Positions 28,171 through 37,949 are shown, numbered from the stretch's first letter. The stretch: DNA of 64,000 nucleotides from an archaeon (GCA_018670085.1 JABHRS010000005.1:1-64000); one strand, 5' to 3'. The notes: generated from the letters alone by a model not told the origin. Translations and numbers: made by a program.

Positions 28171-29307
28171 TTATTCTTGATATTTAGGATCTTTATCTTT
28201 TGGATTCAAAAAGGTCTTAAGATAATTAGGCAGTTTTTCAATCATTTGTTCTTTGTATTCTTTGGTAATAGTTAATTTGCTAATTTCTTCTTCAAAATTG
28301 ATATCTTTGAGAGTTGTAAGGTTGCTGATAAAATCCCGTTTCTCATCTTTAATTTGACTTGTTAAAAGTTCTGCTTTCTTAGTTGCAAACTGCTTGGTTG
28401 CAGGGAACTTAGTGATAGCGTTAGCACCTGCTTGAATCAAATATTTGACTTCTTCACTTCTTCTGAGGTTAGTGCCAGCAATAATTTCTAAATTAGGGAA
28501 TTTAATTCTTATTCTAGCTAACCACTCAATGTATAATTCTGGTGTTGGTGCAGTTTGAAACATTCCTCCCTTAATTGGTTTAAGAGCGTAAAGAGTAATT
28601 CTATCTAAGTTGTGTTTTTCGATAAAATTGAATAAGTAATGCATATCGTTTATCTGGTCACCCATACCAACAATCACTGCGATACTTTTTTTGAATGCTT
28701 CATTGTTATCAGTGATCTCTTGAAACATGTTATCGTAAGGTGCAATTGGTTTACTTGGGCAAACTTTTTTGTGTAATTCTGGGTGAAGGGTTTCCATGCT
28801 TGCGCAAATTCCTTTAACATACGGTTGTAATTTATCTCTACGTTTTTTTGGAATTACTCCGATATTAAGCCAAATCTTTTCTCCATATACTTCGCTGACG
28901 GTTTTTACGAATTCTACCAGTTCAGTATCTGGCATCATCCCATAACCACCAGTAAGAAATTCAATTCTCCAGTTGAATATTTTACAGAAAAGGGCTTCTA
29001 AGAGAACTGATCCCATTGATCTGCGACTGTTCTTTGCATGTTTAATTTGATGTTTTTGAGTTGACCTAAAACAAAAAGTGCAATCTCCAAGTGAGCAATA
29101 CCAGGACAAGAAGATGCACCTACCGTACCAGGTTTTGTTAGTTTGATTTTCCTTGAAAGTAATTGTTGCTTGATCTAGAAGAGTCTGAAGTTCCTTTGTG
29201 ATTGTGATGTCAGATTCATGAAGGAAAGTTGAGGGATCGTAACCGTTGGAGTTTGTAGGAACTTGCTTCTTTGATTCAGTTGAATCTTGATTGAATGCTG
29301 CTGACAT
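28171..29307 (-). CDS. Radical SAM-like protein with non-canonical CX4CX2C
   Basis: CIFLSWYCSLGDCTFCFRST; LTGGYG; TIM-barrel-like downstream segments. Confidence 0.75.
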   Translation of the reverse strand: MSAAFNQDSTESKKQVPTNSNGYDPSTFLHESDITITKELQTLLDQATITFKENQTNKTWYGRCIFLSWYCSLGDCTFCFRSTQKHQIKHAKNSRRSMGSVLLEALFCKIFNWRIEFLTGGYGMMPDTELVEFVKTVSEVYGEKIWLNIGVIPKKRRDKLQPYVKGICASMETLHPELHKKVCPSKPIAPYDNMFQEITDNNEAFKKSIAVIVGMGDQINDMHYLFNFIEKHNLDRITLYALKPIKGGMFQTAPTPELYIEWLARIRIKFPNLEIIAGTNLRRSEEVKYLIQAGANAITKFPATKQFATKKAELLTSQIKDEKRDFISNLTTLKDINFEEEISKLTITKEYKEQMIEKLPNYLKTFLNPKDKDPKYQE

Positions 29308-29447
29308 GCATCTTTGTTTTTGTGGTGCTTATTTAAGGTTTGTTAGAAGTAGAGTTACTTAACATTGTTAATTCAGAAATGATTGGTGGAAATGAGTTTT
29401 AACTACAGCGCAGGAAGTTTTTTATAGAATATTCTAAAAAAGTATAT

Positions 29448-30074
29448 ATGTCAAGAATATTAGATTTGATTGAAAGGCTTTTTGATCCAATTATACCTAA
29501 CTATTGCGTTGATATGTCTGGAGAAATATTGGATGATCTTGATGTGTTAGTTGAACAATTACCAATTGATTCTAGGGAAAGTGCGATTAGTAAATCTTTG
29601 ACATTTTATAAAAATGTTTCAAATTTGATTGATGTTGATCAAGAGAGTATCTTGGAATGTTATGGCAAGGAGTTAAACATCACAGAATACTTTCAATTTT
29701 CGGATTCATCTGATCAGGTGTTGGAGGGAATTAGTACTCGTTTTTTTAGATTTTCTAAATGTGATGAGGAAGCATTTAGGGCTGGTTTTGATTATAGTGG
29801 CAAGAAATTTATTGATGAAATGGTTCAAAAATTGTCCTCGCCTAATAGAGAAATGATTGTTGTTAGATCACTCAGTCTTTATCATATAATACATGAGAGG
29901 TTCGAATTTGCTGCAGATGTCAATTTATTCAATGGAAATAATAAGTATAGAGTTCTACTTCAAAGAAATACTGAACCTGACAATAATGAAGCTGACTATA
30001 GAAATGGTGAAGTGATAGATATGTCTGATCACTTCAAAAATAAGCAAGAGATTAACTTGCCTGGTTATAAGTAG
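29448..30074 (+). CDS. Hypothetical protein
   Basis: 208 aa ORF with upstream TATA-like box. Confidence 0.6.
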   Translation: MSRILDLIERLFDPIIPNYCVDMSGEILDDLDVLVEQLPIDSRESAISKSLTFYKNVSNLIDVDQESILECYGKELNITEYFQFSDSSDQVLEGISTRFFRFSKCDEEAFRAGFDYSGKKFIDEMVQKLSSPNREMIVVRSLSLYHIIHERFEFAADVNLFNGNNKYRVLLQRNTEPDNNEADYRNGEVIDMSDHFKNKQEINLPGYK

Positions 30075-30082
30075 TGTGGAGA

Positions 30083-30889
30083 CTATTTTAATTTTTTAAT
30101 GCTTTTATGACCGATAAGTAATTTCATCTGACTAATGGCAATCTTGTTTAATTTAATCAATCGTTCAGGCTGTGAGATCTCTTGGCGAATAAATTCGGCG
30201 TTCAAATTTTCTAGATTAGATAAACAAACTAACTGAGTGACGTTTGCGTAATCCCTAATGTTTCCTTGTTTTTGGTTATTTTTTTCGCGCCAATCCTTAG
30301 CAGTCAATCCAAACAAAGCAAGATTCAAGATATCAGCTTCACTAGCATATATCTGCATTGTTTGATTTTTGGTGATTTGTTTTGGAATAAGGTTTTGTTT
30401 GATTGCCTCGGTATGAATTTTGTAGTTGATTTTTGCAAGATTTCTTTTGATGTCCCAACCTAAGTTTTTTCTCTGATTTTCATCATCTTGCAATCTTTGA
30501 AATTCTTTGATAAGATATATTTTGAACTCAGCACTGATCCACATACCAAATTCAAATGCAATATCCTTATGTGCGTAGGTTCCTCCATATCTTCCTGATT
30601 TTGCTCTTAATCCAATACCGTTGGTCTTTTTAACCCATTCTTTCACACTAATTTTATAACTATTCAATCCCGCTTTACTTTTAATTATGGCATATTCGCC
30701 ATAGTTAAAATTTGGATTGTTTAAACTTTCCCAAATCCCTAAAAATTCAACAGTATTTCTATTCCTTAACCAGTCTGAAATAAAAAATTCACCGTCCTTA
30801 GCGTTAATCATATCTGTTATAGAAAGATAATCTTGAGTATTTACAGAAATTATCGAAATTTCTGTTCCCTTTACTTCAATCTTTTTCAT
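30083..30889 (-). CDS. KilA-N domain protein
   Basis: YLSITDMINAKDGEFFISDWLRNRNTVEFLGIWESLNNPNFN...KTNGIGLRAKSGRYGGTYAHKDIAFEFGMWIS. Confidence 0.88.
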   Translation of the reverse strand: MKKIEVKGTEISIISVNTQDYLSITDMINAKDGEFFISDWLRNRNTVEFLGIWESLNNPNFNYGEYAIIKSKAGLNSYKISVKEWVKKTNGIGLRAKSGRYGGTYAHKDIAFEFGMWISAEFKIYLIKEFQRLQDDENQRKNLGWDIKRNLAKINYKIHTEAIKQNLIPKQITKNQTMQIYASEADILNLALFGLTAKDWREKNNQKQGNIRDYANVTQLVCLSNLENLNAEFIRQEISQPERLIKLNKIAISQMKLLIGHKSIKKLK

Positions 30890-30951
30890 TGAAATTTCTA
30901 GAAATCATCAATATTTAAAATCTATGTGTAGATGACCAGTGGCCAGTGGGA

Positions 30952-31500
30952 TTAATACTTCAACACCACAACATTGGTCATCCCACGGCGCTTACGTTCT
31001 ACTAGACCTTTCCCTTCAAGCTTATCTAGAATTCTTGTGACCTTCACCTTACTAAGATTTAGTTCTTTGGTTAGGTCACTTTGGTACATTGAACCTTCTT
31101 TGTTAATAATAAGTTGCATGATTTGTTTCTCGCTACCTTCAACTGAATCTAAAATCTGTTGTTTTTTGGCGTCAGTTAAAGCGTGATCTTGAACAGTTGC
31201 GTTCTTGATTGCAGTTTCTTCTACTGCAGCTTTCACAACTTCAGTTACTTGCTCCTTCGATACTTGTGGAACTTTATCTTTTAGAAAAAAGGTGATTGCA
31301 GCTCCAACCAAAATTAGTATCGCAATTAAACTGTAACTGATTGCTTTTTGGATATCTAAGGTTGCGTACATCGGACATGATTCTCCATGCATGCAAGATT
31401 CGTTAGTGATGGATTCAAGTGTCTGGTTAAAAGAAAAAACTAGTAAGAGGAAAACTATGCTGATTGCAATGACTAAAATCCCTACGTGTTTGTTTTTCAT
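30952..31500 (-). CDS. Membrane-anchored winged-helix transcriptional regulator
   Basis: Two N-terminal TM segments; C-terminal MQLIINKEGSMYQSDLTKELNLSKVKVTRILDKLEGKGLVERKRRGMTNVVVLK. Confidence 0.8.
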   Translation of the reverse strand: MKNKHVGILVIAISIVFLLLVFSFNQTLESITNESCMHGESCPMYATLDIQKAISYSLIAILILVGAAITFFLKDKVPQVSKEQVTEVVKAAVEETAIKNATVQDHALTDAKKQQILDSVEGSEKQIMQLIINKEGSMYQSDLTKELNLSKVKVTRILDKLEGKGLVERKRRGMTNVVVLKY

Positions 31501-31601
31501 GTAAGACTTTGAGAAGTTGTAGTTTTAAACTTTTTGTGATAGAAGATCATTTTCAAAATAAACAGTTACACAAATACAATTCATTTGTTGACATTTCTAG
31601 A

Positions 31602-32183
31602 TTACTCTACACTGGATTTGGCTTTTCTAGCTTCAATTTTTTTCAATACTTCATTAAAATTGAAAATATATTGTGTACGAAATGAATCTCCCACCACACT
31701 ATCTGTTTCACTCTTTCTCTTTTTAAGAATATCATAAAGTGGCATAAGTACTTTTTCTTGTCCAACAGCTGTTACCCAATCTGTTCGAAACATTGAAGGA
31801 GGGAAAAGCCGAAGTCTGGTAAATTTTTCTGTCTTAAGAGTATCCACCAAATTTTCTAGTGCAGTATTCAATACGCCTTGGTGTTGACCACTAGAATTCC
31901 TATATTCTTGAGTTAGATATGCTGTTGTGATATACACTGGTTTATCACCTTCAAACTGAGAAGAAATACCGAGATTAGATGTTGTCATAAACCCAATCAT
32001 TTGATCATTTGGACCGTGTATTGAGTAAATATGTTCAGTGCCAAGGACCAACATTGATTCAAAACCTGAATCAATACCTCCAATATCATCCTCATAATTT
32101 TTACCCAGTTTTCTGAGTTGTGCTAAATCAGTTCCGGAAATGTTAAGCTTATGTTGGAATTTGTAAGTGATATCTGTGTTCAT
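31602..32183 (-). CDS. Hypothetical protein (possibly acetyltransferase-like)
   Basis: 193 aa ORF; weak GNAT-like AYLTQEYRNSSGQHQGVLNTALENL. Confidence 0.5.
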   Translation of the reverse strand: MNTDITYKFQHKLNISGTDLAQLRKLGKNYEDDIGGIDSGFESMLVLGTEHIYSIHGPNDQMIGFMTTSNLGISSQFEGDKPVYITTAYLTQEYRNSSGQHQGVLNTALENLVDTLKTEKFTRLRLFPPSMFRTDWVTAVGQEKVLMPLYDILKKRKSETDSVVGDSFRTQYIFNFNEVLKKIEARKAKSSVE

Positions 32184-32205
32184 CGATTCTTATTTATGAG
32201 AGTGA

Positions 32206-32243
32206 TTTATAAATGTTCTGGTGAATTCATTACTTAAGAGTAG
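32206..32243 (-). promoter_or_regulatory. Inverted repeat CTACTCTTAAGTAA + 17 bp + TTATAAA
   Basis: Minus strand CTACTCTTAAGTAA-TGAATTCACCAGAACAT-TTATAAAT. Confidence 0.6.
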
Positions 32244-32298
32244 TTTATTGTTGAGAATATGATTGATGAAAAAAGGAAAAAAATAAAAAAATTAATAA

Positions 32299-33735
32299 TT
32301 ATCCACGTTGGTGAGCTCTTGCATGACTACGTCCAGTAGTTGGTGCTTGAGTTCGTGTTCTGTTTCCAGATCCACCAGTTCGTGGTCCGCTGGACCTAGA
32401 TCCACCAGAATCATTTCCACGTCTTGGTCCACGACTAGATCCATTACTAGATCCACCAGAACTTCGACCACCATAGCTAGATCCGCCGCGACGATCTCCA
32501 TCTCGGCCACCACTACGTCCGCCTGAACGACCACGGCCTCCACCGTAACCGCCACGTCCGCCATTTCTGCCACCACGTCCGCCGCCGAAACCGAAGTCAC
32601 GCTGCGCAGGTGCCATTGCAATGTATGGAACTTGTGGTGTTTCTAAATGTTTAATGTTTAACTCAGAAAAGTCACGCATTACACGTCCGAAGTTATCGTG
32701 ATCTCTTGCGGACAAAATGTTAATTACTAATCCGTCAGCACCAGCACGAGCAGTTCTTCCAATCCGGTGAACATAATCCTTACTGTTAATTGGAATGTCA
32801 TAGTTAATAACGTGAGACACACCTGGGATATCTAATCCACGTGCAGCAACATCACTACAAACTAACATATCAATTTTACCTTTCTTCAAAAGTTCTAAAG
32901 ATTGCATTCTTTTTTGTTGAGTAAATCCACCATGAATCGCAGCAACTTTGAAACCCTGTTCCTTCAAACTTTGAGTTAGTCTAGTTGCGTGATGTTTGGT
33001 ATTACTAAAGATAAGAGTTAAGTCAGTTTTTTCTTTGTTAAGTAAATGACAAAGTAAAGAGAACTTGAATCTGTCTTCAACATCTAAGTAAACTTGTTTT
33101 AACTTACTTGGATCAACTTGTTGTGTTGCTTCAATTTTTACATAGTCACGCATGTAACGGGTTGCTACTTGCATAATATCGTATGAAAAAGTTGCGGAAA
33201 ACAAAAGCATCTGTCTTTCTTTTGGAAGTTGTGACATAATTTTTTTAATGTCATCAATAAAACCCATATCAAACATCTTATCTGCTTCATCTAAAACGAA
33301 CATCTTAATGTTCTCAAGGCTTAATGTTCCACGTTCCATATGATCCATAATTCTTCCTGGAGTTCCAACAATAACATGAGAATTTCGCATAGCATCAATT
33401 TGTGGGTTTAAAGAAACTCCACCATAAACTGCGCAAGCTCTAGTTCTCTCAATGTTACCAGCATCATTAATTACACCAGTTACTTGATGTGCAATTTCAC
33501 GTGTTGGGGTTAAAATCAAAGTACATCTTTTATCGTATTCAGCTGCGTTTTGTAAAACTCCAAGTCCGAATGCTAATGTTTTTCCAGAACCAGTTGCTGA
33601 TTGACCTAAGATATCTTTACCTTCGATAATCAATGGAATTGCTTCTGCTTGAATTTGTGTTGGTTCGACGATACCGTCGCGTTTAATTGCGTCAATTAAG
33701 GTTTGACGTAGACCTAATTTTTCAAAGTTACTCAT
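32299..33735 (-). CDS. DEAD-box RNA helicase with long RGG-rich tail
   Basis: SATGSGKT, DEAD (VLDEADKMFDMG), SAT, ARGLDIPGVSHVINYD, HRIGRTARAG; C-terminal GGGRGGRNGGRGGYGGGRGRSGGRSGGRDG... Confidence 0.95.
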   Translation of the reverse strand: MSNFEKLGLRQTLIDAIKRDGIVEPTQIQAEAIPLIIEGKDILGQSATGSGKTLAFGLGVLQNAAEYDKRCTLILTPTREIAHQVTGVINDAGNIERTRACAVYGGVSLNPQIDAMRNSHVIVGTPGRIMDHMERGTLSLENIKMFVLDEADKMFDMGFIDDIKKIMSQLPKERQMLLFSATFSYDIMQVATRYMRDYVKIEATQQVDPSKLKQVYLDVEDRFKFSLLCHLLNKEKTDLTLIFSNTKHHATRLTQSLKEQGFKVAAIHGGFTQQKRMQSLELLKKGKIDMLVCSDVAARGLDIPGVSHVINYDIPINSKDYVHRIGRTARAGADGLVINILSARDHDNFGRVMRDFSELNIKHLETPQVPYIAMAPAQRDFGFGGGRGGRNGGRGGYGGGRGRSGGRSGGRDGDRRGGSSYGGRSSGGSSNGSSRGPRRGNDSGGSRSSGPRTGGSGNRTRTQAPTTGRSHARAHQRG

Positions 33736-33762
33736 TTTATATTTCTCCGTTTATATATTTCA

Positions 33763-33900
33763 AAAAAACCAAAGGCATTGGCGCGCGTGTCCCTTGCCGG
33801 AGTATCAAGAAAATCTAGTGATCTTCAACTAGCATTTTATTTACGCGAAGCATATTAAAATCCCTGCGTAGTTGAATGTAGTAGCCCGGCCTTGACCTGC
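33763..33900 (-). ncRNA. Candidate structured RNA / attenuator-like leader upstream of the helicase gene
   Basis: Minus-strand TATA (CTTATAAAAAA, about 33914-33924); 8-bp helix 33824-33831/33869-33876 with inner 6-bp and 4-bp helices; CCAA-UGCCU-UUGG hairpin followed by U7 (33763-33769). Confidence 0.5.
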
Positions 33901-34187
33901 GTCAAAACTTAAGTTTTTTATAAGAAAATAGGTGGTAATTCCTCATCACCCATTAGGTAAATTAGAATTTCAACAATTAGCTTTTTGCTAATTCTTGATT
34001 ATTTATTGCATATCACAAATAAATGTGAAATACAATAAATATTTGCAAATATTTTCTTGTCGAGAATAACAGCCAATTTTGCATGTTATCCTAATATAGT
34101 GAGTAATATGTAGGCTGCTTTATAAGCGTTTGGGATGAGAATGAGTAGATCTGATAAGATTAGAATGGATACAAAAACCAAGGACAG

Positions 34188-34223
34188 TCACTGGATAGTG
34201 ATGATCGCAGAAAGTTTTATAAC
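34188..34223 (+). promoter_or_regulatory. Inverted repeat TCACTGGATAGTGA + 15 bp + TTATAAC
   Basis: Same repeat family, 2-bp shorter spacing. Confidence 0.5.
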
Positions 34224-34270
34224 TTAGTGTGTCTTTTTATGGACATACATTGATTTGAGAGGAGATTAAC

Positions 34271-35017
34271 ATGAATATTAAAATGAATTTGAGTGCAATT
34301 TTACTGTCCTTAAGCAGTGGATGTACATCAATTAGGGGAAAGAAAGTTACAGGAGAAGTTGGATCCGTTGAGAGTGGAACAGATGGAAACGCGGAATATG
34401 GATCAGTTGGTTCAAGTGTACTTGATATAGATGATATTGACACAGTGAATATCGATACTGGTAGCTATGACACTGGAAGTTCAGATACTGGTGAAGTTGA
34501 AACAATTGAAGCACTTGGATGTACAAACTTTGCAGATTACGCAGCATGCTTTGGAACCGAAGGAGCTTTTAATGGATACTTTGTGATTGGAGAGGATGCG
34601 TCCTCAATGGATAACCTAGCAATGACAGATATTGCAACAAACATGTTTTACACTAATGACAGTGGGGAAGCTGATTTTTTACGGGTTGTTGATGCTACAA
34701 AACTAGACTCAGAGATTACAGATTATAGTGCACAGAATTTGATTGTAATTGGCCGTGCATTAGAAAATAGAGTTACTGGTGAGATTTACTCAGACCAAGG
34801 ATATGCACGTGCACTTGCAGATGATCAATCAAGCGCAGAGTTCATTACACACGATACTGGTTATACATCGTTAATGGTTTTTGGAGTTGATCCAGAACAC
34901 ACAAGAGTTCTTGCAAGAGTAATTGCACAACGTGCTGATGAATTAACTGGAGAGAGAATTCTGGTTACAGGGAACGATTATGCAACTGCAACAATTGTAA
35001 ATTATGATGTAGAATAG
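34271..35017 (+). CDS. Putative secreted lipoprotein, hypothetical
   Basis: N-terminal LLSLSSGCTS lipobox; GAGAGGAG SD. Confidence 0.65.
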   Translation: MNIKMNLSAILLSLSSGCTSIRGKKVTGEVGSVESGTDGNAEYGSVGSSVLDIDDIDTVNIDTGSYDTGSSDTGEVETIEALGCTNFADYAACFGTEGAFNGYFVIGEDASSMDNLAMTDIATNMFYTNDSGEADFLRVVDATKLDSEITDYSAQNLIVIGRALENRVTGEIYSDQGYARALADDQSSAEFITHDTGYTSLMVFGVDPEHTRVLARVIAQRADELTGERILVTGNDYATATIVNYDVE

Positions 35018-35101
35018 ATTCTTTTTTGTTCTTTTTTTTTATTTTGTTAGTTTATTATTTTATTATTTTATTTCTTCTTAATCCCTATTTCCCCAGTTTA
35101 A

Positions 35102-36022
35102 TTAATACTCATAGCCAAAATTTTCACAGCCATAATAATCACTTTCTGGACCCAGAATTATCTCAAATGTTTCAACTAAAGCTGAGTAGAGTGAATAATT
35201 TTCTTGAAACGCTGTAATGTACGCTTCGCGAGGAAGGTTGCGACGTTCAAGAAATTTAGGGTAAGTTTCATCAGGAATAGTATCTTGAATCGTTTGCTGC
35301 CACTCTGAAAAACTACCAGGATGTTCATCATAAATTAATTCACAAGCTTCTTGGTCATCATCTGCATACCACTCAACAAAGTCCCTTGTTTGTTGCAATT
35401 TTTTGGGATAATTTGAAGGATTGCTTATTGTGTATGGTTGATCCAAACAATCATATAACTCCACAAAATCATTACTCTTTTCTGCTGCCCTGCCATAATA
35501 ATCACAACCTGTCTTGACTTTTCCTTTGGCCAATAAGTTATCATGTTGTCTACGTAATCTCTCAATTTTATCAGAATGTTCACCCAAAAAGGGATGACCT
35601 GGTTCATGTTTCATTAAGCTAAGACTTAATTTTGTCTCACCTTCATCATTCATTGGAAGATAAAATACCCCATAGAGGTAACTCCCAGAAACCTGGTACT
35701 CATGGTCATCATAAGCTGATTCTGGAATTTTTACAACGTTATCTAAACGATAAATATCCCATGCAGACCTTAGAGTCATGAGTAGGGTTCTGGAAAAATT
35801 TCGAAGACCACAACCATTGCTTCCAAAAACAGATTCAGTTGGCATCTCAGAAGCTAAATCTTGCAAAGTTGTCATTGAAGCTGTGCCAATTGAATGCAGA
35901 AACTCGTATTGCTGCTCATCATCATAGTTTAATGGTACTCTTTCTCCCATACAGGCAATAGGTGCAATTGAAGCAAGAATTACACTAAGCTTCTTTGCAA
36001 TATTTGATTGATATTTTGACAC
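35102..36022 (-). CDS. Hypothetical secreted protein with HEPGH motif
   Basis: 306 aa; SLMKHEPGHPFLGEH. Confidence 0.55.
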   Translation of the reverse strand: MSKYQSNIAKKLSVILASIAPIACMGERVPLNYDDEQQYEFLHSIGTASMTTLQDLASEMPTESVFGSNGCGLRNFSRTLLMTLRSAWDIYRLDNVVKIPESAYDDHEYQVSGSYLYGVFYLPMNDEGETKLSLSLMKHEPGHPFLGEHSDKIERLRRQHDNLLAKGKVKTGCDYYGRAAEKSNDFVELYDCLDQPYTISNPSNYPKKLQQTRDFVEWYADDDQEACELIYDEHPGSFSEWQQTIQDTIPDETYPKFLERRNLPREAYITAFQENYSLYSALVETFEIILGPESDYYGCENFGYEY

Positions 36023-36143
36023 AGTTGCTTATTACATAGTTGTTTTTTAAAGTTAAGTGTCTTTTTTATGACAAAGGAGCGTCTGTTTTATTAGAAAGAT
36101 GTTTTAGATATGAGCTGACTTAATTAATTCCTAAGATAATACA

Positions 36144-36365
36144 TCATACTAAACTTTCCATATGGGATTCTAATCTGATAACCCATGCAGTAGTACTTAA
36201 TTTAGCATACAAAGAATGGGCCAGTAAGGACGCTATCACACTGACAATTGAAAATAGCAGTAACAAGTTGATCATTTCTGGTGGAAAAGTAATTGCTAAC
36301 TTGAAAGATAGGAAAAAAGTTACCAAAAATGGCATCAATGAAAATGAAAGAACAGAGGCAATCAT
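36144..36365 (-). CDS. Small membrane protein (or 3' part of a frameshifted gene)
   Basis: 73 aa hydrophobic ORF overlapping the preceding ORF by ATGA. Confidence 0.4.
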   Translation of the reverse strand: MIASVLSFSLMPFLVTFFLSFKLAITFPPEMINLLLLFSIVSVIASLLAHSLYAKLSTTAWVIRLESHMESLV

Positions 36366-36871
36366 TGTTTGCAGAAATAAAATGTCAGTCCTCTCTTTGG
36401 AAAACCAAAACCTAAAAAGAAAGTTAGTAAACTTGCAAGTAAAAAAATTCCTGCTGCAAGAGTGTAAACATTAACTATAACTTCACTGTACACAATAGCA
36501 ATTGCAACATATGCAATCAAATTTACTGGCAATGGAGAAGAAATAAAATAACTAATACGTTTAGGCAAATAGTGAGTGAAATTTACAAATAATAGCATAA
36601 TACCTAATAATAATAATATGGACGATAAAATGATTGTAGCAACTTGTATACCAACAACATATACATGTTGAAATAAGTTCAAAGAAACGAAAATTAAAAC
36701 TAAACTGTTTCCCAAAGCAGTGTTCCAGCCCAGCTCTTCATTTTTGTATTTTGCAAAATAGATTGTCATTAAAGTGAGTGCAATTAGGAGAGGCACCACA
36801 ATCCAGACCATAGAGGGGTGTCTTAAGGGAGCATAAAGTAAATCAAGAAATCTCTCGAGTATGATAATCAT
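36362..36871 (-). CDS. Multi-TM membrane protein
   Basis: 169 aa hydrophobic ORF. Confidence 0.55.
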   Translation of the reverse strand: MIIILERFLDLLYAPLRHPSMVWIVVPLLIALTLMTIYFAKYKNEELGWNTALGNSLVLIFVSLNLFQHVYVVGIQVATIILSSILLLLGIMLLFVNFTHYLPKRISYFISSPLPVNLIAYVAIAIVYSEVIVNVYTLAAGIFLLASLLTFFLGFGFPKRGLTFYFCKQ

Positions 36872-37017
36872 AAGTTGATGAAATCAATTGTAGAATTTAA
36901 ATGTTACTGATTAATTTGAAACGACATAATACAAATCCATCACTCTGAATTACTCCATAAAAGGAAAAAACTGATATTAGAAGAGAAGAGTTATAAATAT
37001 GAAAGACATTATAATTA

Positions 37018-37911
37018 GTGTTAAGTAGAAATTTGAATACAAAGATTTGTTTTTTAATTGGAAGTTTATTTAGTCAAAATAGTTATGCTAAAAAAAATAA
37101 CGAAATTTATTCTGATTCACAAAAATGTAAAATTGGATTAATTGGAATTGAAACCAGGATGATTGGCGTTGAAGGACTAGTTCAATATGCCAAAAGTTCA
37201 CCAAGGGGTTCTTCAGAAATTGATGATGCAGTTGAAGGATTAGATAGATTACCCTTTCCAGTTCTCTCAACAGAATACAGACATTGTTTAAAGAAAAATG
37301 AGAAGATTGCATTATCTGCAAAATTGAATATAGTCTCAACAAAACCAGTACAATACTTCTTAGATGGAACAGAACAATTTATCCAAAGAGAGTTAAATTT
37401 TAAAAGTTATTTTGGAGTTGCATGGGGAGCAAAAGCTAGTTACATTAACCCACAAATTGGAATTGGATACAAAGTGCACCCATTTGTGACATTAACATCA
37501 CAGATTGGTTATTCAAGGATAAGCGCGGCAGCAGACCTTGCAGTCGATGAATTAATTTTACAAGAAGAATATAGTGGATTAAGAAAGAAGATTAACTCAG
37601 TTGATGATTTGGGTTTAATTGAGCTGCGTGAAAATGGAGATGGATTCACATTTGATGCTGCTGTTGCAATACGTAACGAGAGAAGATTGGAAGTTAGTTT
37701 TGGATTATCACTACAAAAAATGAGAATGACTAGAAAATTATATGTTCCAAAAAAAACTAAAGATGAATTAAACAATATCCAGTCAACTGCTGACGATGTT
37801 GAAGAAAGAACAACAGTTAGCCTTGGAATTTCAGAGGCACAGACGTCATGGGCACACCAAGAGGACATTATAATGAATGGGTGGAGTATGGGAATGAGGT
37901 GGTGGTTTTAG
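37018..37911 (+). CDS. Secreted protein with beta-barrel-like C-terminal region
   Basis: GTG start 27 nt after TTATAAA; alternating hydrophobic strands (FKSYFGVAWGAKASYINPQIGIGYKVHPFVTLTSQIGYSRI) and terminal SMGMRWWF. Confidence 0.55.
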   Translation: MLSRNLNTKICFLIGSLFSQNSYAKKNNEIYSDSQKCKIGLIGIETRMIGVEGLVQYAKSSPRGSSEIDDAVEGLDRLPFPVLSTEYRHCLKKNEKIALSAKLNIVSTKPVQYFLDGTEQFIQRELNFKSYFGVAWGAKASYINPQIGIGYKVHPFVTLTSQIGYSRISAAADLAVDELILQEEYSGLRKKINSVDDLGLIELRENGDGFTFDAAVAIRNERRLEVSFGLSLQKMRMTRKLYVPKKTKDELNNIQSTADDVEERTTVSLGISEAQTSWAHQEDIIMNGWSMGMRWWF

Positions 37912-37949
37912 TTAGTTTATGTACAAAATGAGTGAATCTGCTCTGATTG

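Noticed and set aside
30083-30889. KilA-N protein as evidence for a prophage
   Set aside because: No structural, terminase, integrase or replication phage genes nearby; a single KilA-N gene is insufficient.
32292-32621. 109-aa minus-strand ORF in alternative frame (VVAEMADVAVTVEAVV...)
   Set aside because: Out-of-frame reading of the GC-rich RGG repeat of the DEAD-box helicase; composition artefact.
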